The notes beneath the pieces were generated by a model, which saw only the letters and a program-made list of their open reading frames with translations, ran no database searches and was not told the DNA's origin. Both the position numbers and the translations under genes were made by a program. This document shows positions 1 through 6,969 of a DNA stretch of 7,793 nucleotides, piece by piece; within the stretch, counting starts at the first letter, position 1; every line of letters begins with the position of its first letter. This DNA is from Candidatus Poribacteria bacterium WGA-3G. Lineage in GTDB: Bacteria > Poribacteria > WGA-4E > WGA-3G. The DNA lies in NCBI GenBank assembly GCA_000406005.1, contig ASZN01000090.1:8145-15937 (forward strand). Reading direction: 5' to 3'.

Positions 1-1878
1 GCAGTCGGTAGCCACATCGGGGTCTGGCTGTATGATGTGGAAACAGGCGAAGAGAAATCTTTGTTTGCCGGCGGAATGTGCGACGCCCTCAGATTTTCAC
101 CCGATGGCCGTTTCCTTACCGCTTCTTCTGAAGAGAAACTCATCCAACTGTGGGAGATCGCTACCGAGCGCGAAGTGCCGCTTATTGATTTGTACGGGTC
201 TGCTTCAGTATTGCGATTCTCTTCAGATGGGAAAACGCTTATCGGTCTGAGTAGTTCCGGTGCGATTACCCGATTGAATATTGAGAACGGGAAAGGGAAA
301 ACAAAACACCTCAAAACTGGGCTATTCGGGATCGGTCTCTTTAGTTCGGAGGATTTTCAGGGTGTCTACGCGATGACGAGCGACAAAATCGCGCTTGGAA
401 AACAAAGCGGGGTGATCCAGTTATGGGACGTAGCAACCCGTAGAGAGTTATCGACGCTCAGAGGACACGGAGATTTGCCGCTTCAGCTGTTAGATGAACC
501 TCGGCACCAAAGACTGCCGTTTAAAAATTGGGTTTTAGCAGTGGCGTTCTCGCCGGATGGCACGCGTCTCGCAAGTGGTGGTGCAGATAAGACAGTACGA
601 TTGTGGGATACCACTGGAGATAGGGATTCGACGACACTCCAAAAACATACCGGATGGGCAAACGTACTGGCGTTTTCTCCAGACGGAAAAATGCTCGCCA
701 GCGGCGGTACCGATAAAACAGTGCAATTGTGGGACACCACCACGGGCGAACCGCTCGCGACGCTTACCGGTCATCTCAACGGTATTAACGCGTTAGCATT
801 TTCACCCGACGGTAACACACTCGCCAGTGGGAGTACGGACGGCACAATCCGATTCTGGGATGTAGCGGAAACCGGAACACCACTCGATGAGCGTATCACC
901 GGACACACACAATCTATGAAAACAGTGTCTTTCTTTCGGGATAGTTCCACGCTTGCCAGTGCCGCATTTAACGGTGAAATTACCTTTTGGGATGTGGAAA
1001 CAGCGCAAAAGTCGGCTGTCCAAAATAGTGGAAATCGGGACTGGTATTCAACTATAGCGTTTTCGCCGGATGGCACGAAACTCGTCAGTGCAGCGTCAGA
1101 CGCTTCTAAAATTTTCCGTAGGATTTCTACTACAAATCCAGATAATCTCATTCGGTTGACGGATGTCTGGACTGGAGACGAACTTGCGACGTTGGAGCGA
1201 GGTTCCGGAAAACTCATCTTTTCTCCTGACGATAGAACTAAAACTGTAGCGATTGCCCATCTTGACATTCGTTTGTGGAATACGGAAACAGGCGATCAAT
1301 TGATAATTCCGCTTAGGGATGACCTGAAACCCGGCTTTCGGGGCAATCTGCCAACGGTTTTGGCATTGGTGTTTTCGCCAGATGGCAGATGGCTTGTGAG
1401 TGGAACTACAGAAGGGAAAATCCGAATGTGGGACGTTGCGACCGGTGAGGCTTTGGTTGTCTTTGCGGAACCGACGAAACAAGAGAATCTGGGGCATATT
1501 TCGGCATTGGCATTTTCACCAGACCGCGCCTTGCTCGCTGCGGGTACACCGAGTCAACTCCATTTGTGGGACGTGCGTACCGGTCATAAACTTTTCTCGG
1601 TTAGCACTGTGCATAAACGAGGTTGGAGGATACACCACGATTATCCAAGATCGTTGGTGTTTTCACCGGATGGCACAATTCTCGTCAATGGGCAGGGCAG
1701 CGGTACAATCCAATTATGGGATGTCAAGACTGGAGACAGAATCGCTGCCCTCAATGGGCATACGCAGAAAGTGGAGACGTTAAAATTTTCGCCTGATGGT
1801 GAAATGTTGGTTAGCACAGCACAAGACGGCACAATCTTTTTGTGGGACTGGAATGAAGCCATCACCGAACCACGTTAA
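1..1878 (+). CDS. WD40-repeat beta-propeller protein (5' end outside window)
   Basis: The frame is open from base 1 (AVGSHIGVWLYDVETG) and ends at TAA 1876-1878, so the gene starts upstream of the window; the GTG at 37 lies inside a WD unit and is not a credible start. I count about 13 complete WD40 units plus the tail of one more, each with an AFSPDG-like strand followed by a LWD-type strand: for example RFSPDG at residues 31-36, AFSPDGTRLASGGADKTVRL near 182, and KFSPDG near the C-terminus. Fourteen units would fit two seven-bladed propellers, but missing upstream sequence could change this. Several units are degenerate (FFRDSS, FSPDDR, FSPDRA). No enzymatic domain is visible in this part. 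WD40 propellers are protein-interaction scaffolds; the partner and cell location cannot be told. It is convergent with the outer-membrane protein gene, overlapping by 4 bases, with no room for a terminator between them. Confidence 0.93.
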   Translation, partial: AVGSHIGVWLYDVETGEEKSLFAGGMCDALRFSPDGRFLTASSEEKLIQLWEIATEREVPLIDLYGSASVLRFSSDGKTLIGLSSSGAITRLNIENGKGKTKHLKTGLFGIGLFSSEDFQGVYAMTSDKIALGKQSGVIQLWDVATRRELSTLRGHGDLPLQLLDEPRHQRLPFKNWVLAVAFSPDGTRLASGGADKTVRLWDTTGDRDSTTLQKHTGWANVLAFSPDGKMLASGGTDKTVQLWDTTTGEPLATLTGHLNGINALAFSPDGNTLASGSTDGTIRFWDVAETGTPLDERITGHTQSMKTVSFFRDSSTLASAAFNGEITFWDVETAQKSAVQNSGNRDWYSTIAFSPDGTKLVSAASDASKIFRRISTTNPDNLIRLTDVWTGDELATLERGSGKLIFSPDDRTKTVAIAHLDIRLWNTETGDQLIIPLRDDLKPGFRGNLPTVLALVFSPDGRWLVSGTTEGKIRMWDVATGEALVVFAEPTKQENLGHISALAFSPDRALLAAGTPSQLHLWDVRTGHKLFSVSTVHKRGWRIHHDYPRSLVFSPDGTILVNGQGSGTIQLWDVKTGDRIAALNGHTQKVETLKFSPDGEMLVSTAQDGTIFLWDWNEAITEPR

Positions 1879-4800
1879 AGTTCCGCGCTGACGGTCATCT
1901 CTAAGCGGTGTTCCGGTTTCCGATGCTTCGTGGAGAGCAGACGGTAATTGAGGCGAAACAATAGGTCGGTGAATCTCCGCAACCTATAATCCGCTGTCGT
2001 ACGGATTTCGTGGCTGATACCCTCATAAAAGGTGTATTGCGCGAAAGGGATGCCACCGCTACTCTGACCGTAGCCGAGTTTGTAGTTGAAATCAATGCGT
2101 CCCTTGCCAATGAGACTGTATGTGATACGGTTTTCATAGGAGAAGGTACGGGTCTTAGCTTCCGGTTCCTCGTCGAGTTGCTCCTCGTCGGTTGTCTGTT
2201 TATACCCCCCGATACCGCTCCATCGCAGTACATTGCTCAGTTGATAGCGGAGACTCAGTTCGGTCGCCTGCTCTAATTGGTGGAGGTCTGAGATAGGGGT
2301 TGTGGAACGGTCTATCCCCTCTTCTGCACTGCCGGTCGCCTGACCGAGGTCTTCAAAATCGAATTGGTTGTAACTTTCTGTCTCCTGACGTTGCTCATAA
2401 TTGGCACCGACAGACAGGCGTTGCGTCGGATTTACGGAGAAAGCGGCATCCCAAGTGCGATGCTGTCTATGCCGTTCTTGGTTATTAATCCGCTTGTTGA
2501 GTATCTCACCACTGCGGAGATTAAACGCAAGGCTGAACGCTGGTGAGGGTGAAAATTCGAGCTGATGGTGCTGATTCAACCGTCCGAAAAGCGTATCTGA
2601 GCCTTGTAAGCTCTGGAGCAGATACAGAGACACCGCATCCTCTATCTCTTGTTCCTCTGTGAGCCAGAACCGGATTTGACCTCGGAGCGCGCTCAGGAAC
2701 CACGTTAAATGGTTAACAGTTACCAGTTTTCGGTTATCGTAGGGGTTGGGTGTCCCAACCCGTGCGGACGAGGCAACCTCGCCCCTACGACCCCTAACAA
2801 CTGATGACTGACGACCCTTTGGTGTTGGACGCAGGCTATCAGGTTGTAGGGGGTTTTTGCTTGGGTGTTTCTTCAAGGTGACTTCGCCCCTACGTTGTTC
2901 CTGTTGTCGCGCTCTGTCGCGCCGTGCGAAATATTGACGCGGTTGGAAACGGACACGGAAATCCGCATCTACTGCCGTGGTCGGTTTATCACCGACGTTC
3001 TGGTAGATTTTGATGTAAGTACCTTCTTCGGGATCCTCTACGTAGTGCAGATCGTCCAACTTCACGTAATACCCTTCACCCGGTTGGAGCAGAACACCGG
3101 TATGCGGGTGGATGTTGGTATAGATTTCGTGGCGTTGGCTCGTCAATTTCTTATCCAACTCATAACGGACTTCTATGTCAATAGCGCGGCTTAAGGGTGT
3201 CAACTGCAGGTTAATATCGGCGAGTTGCGTCGTCGTATTTGACCCGAATTCGGTGTGTGCCTTCAGCATCCGACGTGCAAGGTTCGCACGCAGGTTCACG
3301 CCACCGCCGAGAAGAGATTTCTGCTGTGAAAACAACCCGACCTTCCACGTTCGCGCCGTCGTACTGCGCTGCCAATCGGATAGACCGATCGGTGCGTCGT
3401 CTAAAGTGAGCAACGGTTCCTTCGCGAAAGCCTCCTCAAGTTCATAACTGGTGTTGACGGATAGCCAATTGAAGTCAACGAGATCAATGCGTCCGATCGC
3501 TCGGTCCCGTTTCCGGTTGAGCGTCGCATTCAGTGCTTCCGTGGATTCCAATCTACCTAATGTCCCGACGAATCTGAAGGGACCGAGCGGATAGGAGAGG
3601 TTGCCTTCCTGCCGCGACTTCTGCTGCGATTGCGTCCGCGTCGAATCTTCACCCTCAACACGCGAACTGCTTCGATAGTCATCCCATCGGAGATTCGGTA
3701 ACCTTTTCAGGAGCGATGTCTTCGGAGTCGGACGCTCTCCCGGTGTCGATGTACTGCTTCCCTGGTTATTTGTCCGTGGTAGGGGCGCGGTGACCTCGCC
3801 CCTACTGCTGCCCGCAAGTCGATTGAAATTGATACCCCAATTGAAGTTATTGCGGATGGTCGCATTTCTCGTTGACAACGCCTCTGTTTCTGTCGTAACA
3901 GTTTCAGGGCGTTGCGGTTCTCGTTCTTCGCTCCTGCCGACACCCGCATCAAACATCAACCAATCCATCGGAGTCAATCGGATGTCAAAATTTACGGTTC
4001 GTTCATCTTGTGCGACGCGTGAGAAACCGGCAGTATCGAACAGAAACGCATCATCAAACCCTTCCTTAGCGTATTGCGTCTCATATCGGGAACGGCTCCG
4101 GTTGCGACTTGAGGCGCCGACAGGCACGAAATCAGCATCCATCGCACGTATATCAAGGTTCGTTGTGAGCAGGGGAGAGGTCACCTCGCCCCTACGCTCT
4201 GACCATGTTGCGAAATCCCAATCCGCGGCACCGATCAGTTTCCACGCCTGACTCACCTCTTTCTGGTCTACCGTGGAATAGGTATTCCTATCGAGGTTAC
4301 TATAGGCGAGTTCACCTTCAATCCACGCTTTCTCGGTGATGTTTATTCGGCTCTCTAAACCCCACACGGTATGTTGCTGTGGCGCGATGAGGCGCGATCC
4401 GTCTTCCTCTGGATCAATAATGTTTTGGCGCAGTGCCGCCAAGTCGGTCTCTGTAATTGCGATTAAAGCCTGATCGGGTTCTTTCAGGTCTGTCTCAACG
4501 GCATAAGAGGCGCCGATGCTTATCCGATCCCCCGGTAGCTTAAAAACACTACTCAATCCGTAAAGGTTCTGCTGATATGCGCGTTCCTCGGAGATGTATT
4601 CAAAATCGATTCGGATCGTGTCGTTGCTCGTTATCAGGTGCTTGCTGTTAAATTCGACGATCGGGTCACCGTATTCACGGATAATATAGTCGTTGTTTTC
4701 GCCGCGCCGCATCCTTTCGCCGTTCAGCCAGACGATTTCGCTTCCCGCCTTCACAATGACGTATTGCCCATCAACCGTGAGCCGATATTCGCTGCGTCCC

Positions 4801-5711
4801 TCCTCACCACGGAGGACTAAACTCGTAGACTGCCCTTTCGGAATAGCGCTCGGAATGAGATGGAACCGTCCCCACTTGAAGTCGCCTTCGACCTGCACAC
4901 CTTCCAGCGCACGCGGAAAAAAGATAAACTCCGAAGCACCGAGCGATCCCTCAAAATCGCCCAACGTGCCCCTCATATTTGGATGCGTGATGCGAATCAA
5001 CTTCTGGTCAATGTCTTGGATGTTCTCTGTCGTACCTTCCGGTTGGATCGGTAAATCTTGGTCGGATAGTAACGCAAGAACGGTGATGTCTTTCGAGGCT
5101 TTACCCTCGACGTTAACGCGGAGTTCTTGGTTCGGTGTTATACCGCGATTACTGCCAAGCGAGATACCGAACGTTTGGCTTCCTGAAACCTCTAATTGGG
5201 AGACATCGTCGCCTGCGGTTTGTTGGAAACCGTCAGCAGAGAGATTGTCTGATAAATCAGAGTCCTCTTGCTGACGGGAACCGACGGGAACCGACGGGAA
5301 CCGACGGCTATCCAGATTTTGTTCGCCGTACAGATCGCGTTTGTAGACCTCTTTAATCGCGAAGGGCAGCGTCCGATAGGTAATCTTCAACCTATACGGG
5401 TAGCTCCTTGTCCCTCGTGGTTCGATGGTGATTTTGCCGGAATATAAATCGATTTGGTAGTCTATATTTCGGACAAGCGTGTTTCCGTCCGCTTCCGTTA
5501 GGTGTTCGGTATTTCGGAGAATCGGTGCGTACTTGACCGTGAATTCCTGTTCACCGGCTTTCAGTTCGACGGTCTCTGTCTTCTGGAGAACAGAAAAGGT
5601 GGGAAGTTCGAGGACGTTCGTGTCGTCATCTACGGATTCTTGTGCCAGACTTCCGAGACGTGGGAGCAGACACAACCAGAGGGAGACGAGGAAAAAGAGT
5701 CGGATAGGCAT
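1875..5711 (-). CDS. Large predicted outer-membrane beta-barrel protein (1278 aa), uncharacterised
   Basis: ATG at 5711-5709, TAA at 1877-1875. Residues 1-23 form a Sec signal peptide (MPIRLFFLVSLWLCLLPRLG core, likely cleavage SLA|QE). Residues 50-120 look like a beta-rich domain (NIDYQIDLYSGKITI). Residues 175-385 resemble, from memory, an uncharacterised envelope protein type of FCB-like bacteria: LSDQDLPIQPEGTT (215-228), GTLGDF (248-253), RALEGVQVEG (267-276), RGENNDYIIREYGDP (336-350), then RIDFEYISEERAY. The remainder has many short alternating strands typical of an outer-membrane barrel, ending in RLEMTVSAEL; the last residue is Leu rather than the usual Phe or Trp. Four palindromic repeats are translated within it (near residues 506-514, 636-645, 940-955, 975-991), and a 10-bp tandem repeat lies at residues 135-147. 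No Shine-Dalgarno sequence lies near the ATG, where a repeat intervenes, and an in-frame TGA upstream bars an earlier start. The biochemical function is unknown. Confidence 0.88.
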   Translation of the reverse strand: MPIRLFFLVSLWLCLLPRLGSLAQESVDDDTNVLELPTFSVLQKTETVELKAGEQEFTVKYAPILRNTEHLTEADGNTLVRNIDYQIDLYSGKITIEPRGTRSYPYRLKITYRTLPFAIKEVYKRDLYGEQNLDSRRFPSVPVGSRQQEDSDLSDNLSADGFQQTAGDDVSQLEVSGSQTFGISLGSNRGITPNQELRVNVEGKASKDITVLALLSDQDLPIQPEGTTENIQDIDQKLIRITHPNMRGTLGDFEGSLGASEFIFFPRALEGVQVEGDFKWGRFHLIPSAIPKGQSTSLVLRGEEGRSEYRLTVDGQYVIVKAGSEIVWLNGERMRRGENNDYIIREYGDPIVEFNSKHLITSNDTIRIDFEYISEERAYQQNLYGLSSVFKLPGDRISIGASYAVETDLKEPDQALIAITETDLAALRQNIIDPEEDGSRLIAPQQHTVWGLESRINITEKAWIEGELAYSNLDRNTYSTVDQKEVSQAWKLIGAADWDFATWSERRGEVTSPLLTTNLDIRAMDADFVPVGASSRNRSRSRYETQYAKEGFDDAFLFDTAGFSRVAQDERTVNFDIRLTPMDWLMFDAGVGRSEEREPQRPETVTTETEALSTRNATIRNNFNWGINFNRLAGSSRGEVTAPLPRTNNQGSSTSTPGERPTPKTSLLKRLPNLRWDDYRSSSRVEGEDSTRTQSQQKSRQEGNLSYPLGPFRFVGTLGRLESTEALNATLNRKRDRAIGRIDLVDFNWLSVNTSYELEEAFAKEPLLTLDDAPIGLSDWQRSTTARTWKVGLFSQQKSLLGGGVNLRANLARRMLKAHTEFGSNTTTQLADINLQLTPLSRAIDIEVRYELDKKLTSQRHEIYTNIHPHTGVLLQPGEGYYVKLDDLHYVEDPEEGTYIKIYQNVGDKPTTAVDADFRVRFQPRQYFARRDRARQQEQRRGEVTLKKHPSKNPLQPDSLRPTPKGRQSSVVRGRRGEVASSARVGTPNPYDNRKLVTVNHLTWFLSALRGQIRFWLTEEQEIEDAVSLYLLQSLQGSDTLFGRLNQHHQLEFSPSPAFSLAFNLRSGEILNKRINNQERHRQHRTWDAAFSVNPTQRLSVGANYEQRQETESYNQFDFEDLGQATGSAEEGIDRSTTPISDLHQLEQATELSLRYQLSNVLRWSGIGGYKQTTDEEQLDEEPEAKTRTFSYENRITYSLIGKGRIDFNYKLGYGQSSGGIPFAQYTFYEGISHEIRTTADYRLRRFTDLLFRLNYRLLSTKHRKPEHRLEMTVSAEL
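2713..2814. repeat. Composite element inside CDS: inward heptad arrays around a hairpin core
   Basis: On the plus strand TTAACAG, TTACCAG and TTTTCGG (2713-2733) run inward from the left. On the minus strand TCGTCAG, TCATCAG and TTGTTAG (2814-2794) run inward from the right. The core is the paired-hairpin element 2739-2788. These limits give 102 bp, a multiple of three, and the element is translated as about residues 967-1000 of the outer-membrane protein, a polar stretch unlike the strands around it. The outer limits are approximate. The architecture matches the intergenic element at 5715-5850. Confidence 0.6.
2739..2788. repeat. Inverted pair of GTAG-headed hairpins (REP/BIME-like) inside CDS
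   Basis: Outer arms GTAGGGG (2739-2745) and CCCCTAC (2782-2788) are perfect inverted repeats. Inside lie two hairpins: GGGTTGGG with CCCAACCC (2743-2750 and 2754-2761, loop TGT) and CGAGG with CCTCG (2769-2773 and 2777-2781, loop CAA). Each strand therefore begins with GTAG followed by a hairpin. The minus-strand translation is RRGEVASSARVGTPNPY in the outer-membrane protein. Confidence 0.75.
2846..2893. repeat. Degenerate GTAGGGG palindromic element inside CDS
   Basis: Outer arms GTAGGGG (2846-2852) and CCCCTAC (2887-2893) are an inverted repeat. The right half, AGGTGACTTCGCCCCTAC, matches the shorter palindromes at 3779 and 4169 except at two or three bases, while the left interior is divergent and shares TTGGGTGT with the 2739 element. 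The 48-bp span is a multiple of three and is translated as a segment starting RRGEVTLKKHPSK. Confidence 0.6.
3779..3805. repeat. 27-bp palindrome inside CDS, encodes RGEVTAPL
   Basis: Read on the minus strand this is GTAGGGGCGAGGT, a central C, then the reverse complement of that arm with one mismatch in 13 pairs. Its length is nine codons. It is read as SSRGEVTAPLPR in the outer-membrane protein, in the same phase as the copies at 4169, 2846 and 2739. Confidence 0.8.
4169..4195. repeat. 27-bp palindrome inside CDS, encodes RGEVTSPL
   Basis: The minus-strand arm GTAGGGGCGAGGT (from 4195) faces an arm with two mismatches in 13 pairs, one of which would be a G-T wobble. It is read as ERRGEVTSPLLTTN. 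It has the same family, length and phase as the copy at 3779; the two copies are about 390 bp apart in the same gene. Confidence 0.8.
5272..5307. repeat. 10-bp tandem repeat (unit CGACGGGAAC, about 3.6 copies) inside CDS
   Basis: Period-10 repetition is exact over 5273-5307; the first base of the first unit is T instead of C. Because 10 is not a multiple of three, the copies are read in successive phases, giving RRFPSVPVGSR at residues 136-146 of the outer-membrane protein. Loss or gain of one unit shifts the frame early in the gene: loss meets TAG at 5194-5192, gain meets TGA at 5259-5257. Confidence 0.85.
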
Positions 5712-5714
5712 TAA

Positions 5715-5850
5715 TAGTTGTCAGTTTTCAGTGCGATTTTTCTGCGAAAAATCTTTCAGTTATGGGTTAAGAACTTGTGGCGGTTCCCTTCCGTGTCCCA
5801 CCACAAGACACATCTTTAACTGACAACCGAAAACTGAAAACTGAAAACTA
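5715..5850. mobile_element. 136-bp MITE-like element with 18-bp terminal inverted repeats
   Basis: The ends TAGTTGTCAGTTTTCAGT (5715-5732) and the reverse complement of 5833-5850 match at 17 of 18 bases. The right end holds four tandem heptads on the minus strand (TTTTCAG twice, TTTTCGG, TTGTCAG), the left end two. Inside are two hairpins: GATTTTTC with GAAAAATC (5735-5742 and 5746-5753) and CTTGTGGCGG with CCACCACAAG (5774-5783 and 5798-5807, one wobble). It has no coding capacity. TA at each outer edge could be a target duplication. It supplies the TAG stop of the NHL gene (5850-5848) and fills the whole gap to the next gene. Confidence 0.7.
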
Positions 5851-6969
5851 CTCCTTACGAAAAATTTGGAACACTTTTATATCGTTCGCTTCCGCGTCGC
5901 TCACAAAGACCTGTCCAGTTTTCGAGACTGCGATACCTGCCGGTTCTAAGAGTGTCGGAGTCGTGAATTCGGTAATGCTCTTGCCGTCGGGTGCGAAAAC
6001 TTGGAGGCGTCGGTTGCCGCTATCGGTTACATATAGGTAATTCCAATCGTCTAAAGCGACACACTTCGGTTCCCGCAGTTGACCGAGTTTGTCGCCTTCA
6101 CCGCCCCAAGTGCTGATAGGATTGCCACTGAAGTCGTATTTTTTCACGAGATGGTTGCCTGCATCAACGATATAGATGTTCCCTTGGGTATCAACGGCGA
6201 GGTCTGTAGGATTCCAGAGTTGTTCCGTCCCGCTCCCGAAACTACCGCGTGCGACAACCGGAACACCGGCGACATTGAATTCGATCCAGCGATGATTTCT
6301 GGTATCTACGACATAAACTTCGCCGTTCCGTCCGATACCGATGCCTTCGGGCTGATCCAACGGCGTGTCGTCCACAGTTTCGGTAAGCACATAGAAAATC
6401 TGATCAATAAAATTGCAGTATTGTACCCGATTGTTGCCTGTATCGGCGACATAGAGGTGTCGGTAACTCCGTTGGAAGCTTAAGGCTATATCCGTGGGGT
6501 GATCGAACTCGCCTCTCTGCCACCCACGTCCACCGAATTCAGTGATGAAGCCTCCGGTATTGTCGATAACTTGTACCCGATTGTTCCCGGCATCGGCGAC
6601 GTAGATTCTGTTCTCCTCATCTATTGCGAGTCCCAACGGTCTCTGAAATTCTGCCACGCCTTGTCCCGCACGCCCCAGCGTTTTAAGATATGTGATACCG
6701 ACGATAGGAGACGGTTCCCTTTGACGGTTAGATAGCAGGATTCCAATGCTCCCCTTCCCAGTAACGGACGGGGTACCCGATTGCGTGATTTCACTTTCCG
6801 GAAGGGTGCAACTCAAACAGAAAAGCAGGAAAAGGAGACAGATATTTTTAGGACTTACGCATTCCGCTGGTAGGTGCGGTTTGAAACCGCACCTACCGCG
6901 TGTGATCGGAGCCCCAAGTTTAGCCGCGTTGTACCCTGAATTTGAAGACAAACGTCGTTTGTTGGTCAT
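5848..6969 (-). CDS. NHL-repeat six-bladed beta-propeller protein, probable envelope lipoprotein
   Basis: Six NHL signatures show a six-bladed propeller: YVADAGNNRVQ (residue 123), YVADTGNNRVQ (173), YVVDTRNHR (219), YIVDAGNHLV (266), YVTDSGNRRLQ (313) and FVSDAEANDI (355), numbering from ATG 6969 (373 residues). NHL propellers are binding scaffolds; no catalytic residues are recognised. A hydrophobic run ICLLFLLFCLSC at about 43-54 looks like a lipoprotein signal ending in Cys54, though the lipobox is imperfect. The start is uncertain: ATG 6969 and TTG 6996 both lie inside the upstream gene and leave an abnormally long N-terminal region, and no in-frame start lies near the hydrophobic run. 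Residues 24-37 (RGRCGFKPHLPAEC) come from a palindromic repeat. The stop TAG belongs to the element at 5715-5850. The gene is probably cotranscribed with both minus-strand neighbours. Confidence 0.85.
   Translation of the reverse strand: MTNKRRLSSNSGYNAAKLGAPITRGRCGFKPHLPAECVSPKNICLLFLLFCLSCTLPESEITQSGTPSVTGKGSIGILLSNRQREPSPIVGITYLKTLGRAGQGVAEFQRPLGLAIDEENRIYVADAGNNRVQVIDNTGGFITEFGGRGWQRGEFDHPTDIALSFQRSYRHLYVADTGNNRVQYCNFIDQIFYVLTETVDDTPLDQPEGIGIGRNGEVYVVDTRNHRWIEFNVAGVPVVARGSFGSGTEQLWNPTDLAVDTQGNIYIVDAGNHLVKKYDFSGNPISTWGGEGDKLGQLREPKCVALDDWNYLYVTDSGNRRLQVFAPDGKSITEFTTPTLLEPAGIAVSKTGQVFVSDAEANDIKVFQIFRKE
5851..5856 (-). promoter_or_regulatory. Shine-Dalgarno AAGGAG separated from its likely start codon by the inserted element
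   Basis: AAGGAG forms the last two codons of the NHL gene (Lys-Glu), immediately before the element at 5715-5850. The next start codon, the ATG of the outer-membrane protein at 5711, is now about 140 bases away and has no Shine-Dalgarno sequence of its own. If the element is removed keeping one TA, AAGGAG stands 5 bases before that ATG. That it once served this gene is inference. Confidence 0.55.
6865..6900. repeat. GGTAGGTGCGGTTT palindrome at the NHL gene's 5' region
   Basis: Perfect 14-bp arms GGTAGGTGCGGTTT (6869-6882) and the reverse complement (6884-6897) flank one central G. CGC (6865-6867) and GCG (6898-6900) extend the stem past a bulged T. GTAG heads the hairpin on both strands, as in the other palindromes here. 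It lies just past the stop codon of the upstream gene (6922-6920) and is read through in the NHL frame as RGRCGFKPHLP. An adjacent stretch, TAGGACTTACGCA (6849-6861), may belong to the same repeat. Confidence 0.85.

Noticed and set aside
771..1268. Minus-strand open frame of 165 codons inside the WD40 gene
   Set aside because: It is an antisense shadow of the WD repeats (recurring VPSGENA pattern from SPDG codons) with no independent support.
2739..4195. CRISPR array from the regularly recurring palindromes
   Set aside because: The spacing is irregular (tens to hundreds of bases), the intervals are coding sequence of one gene, and no cas gene is present.
5232..5269. Short dyad CTGAT-AA-ATCAG with outer CAGCAGAGAG-like arms
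   Set aside because: The arms are imperfect, it lacks GTAG heads and has no related copies in the window; probably chance in coding sequence.
4693..5274. Plus-strand open frame of 193 codons inside the outer-membrane gene
   Set aside because: It is antisense to a clearly coding region and its translation shows no domain-like pattern.
5735..5753. GATTTTTC-TGC-GAAAAATC hairpin as a transcription terminator
   Set aside because: The stem is AT-rich and has no T-tract after it on the minus strand; it is better read as part of the inserted element.
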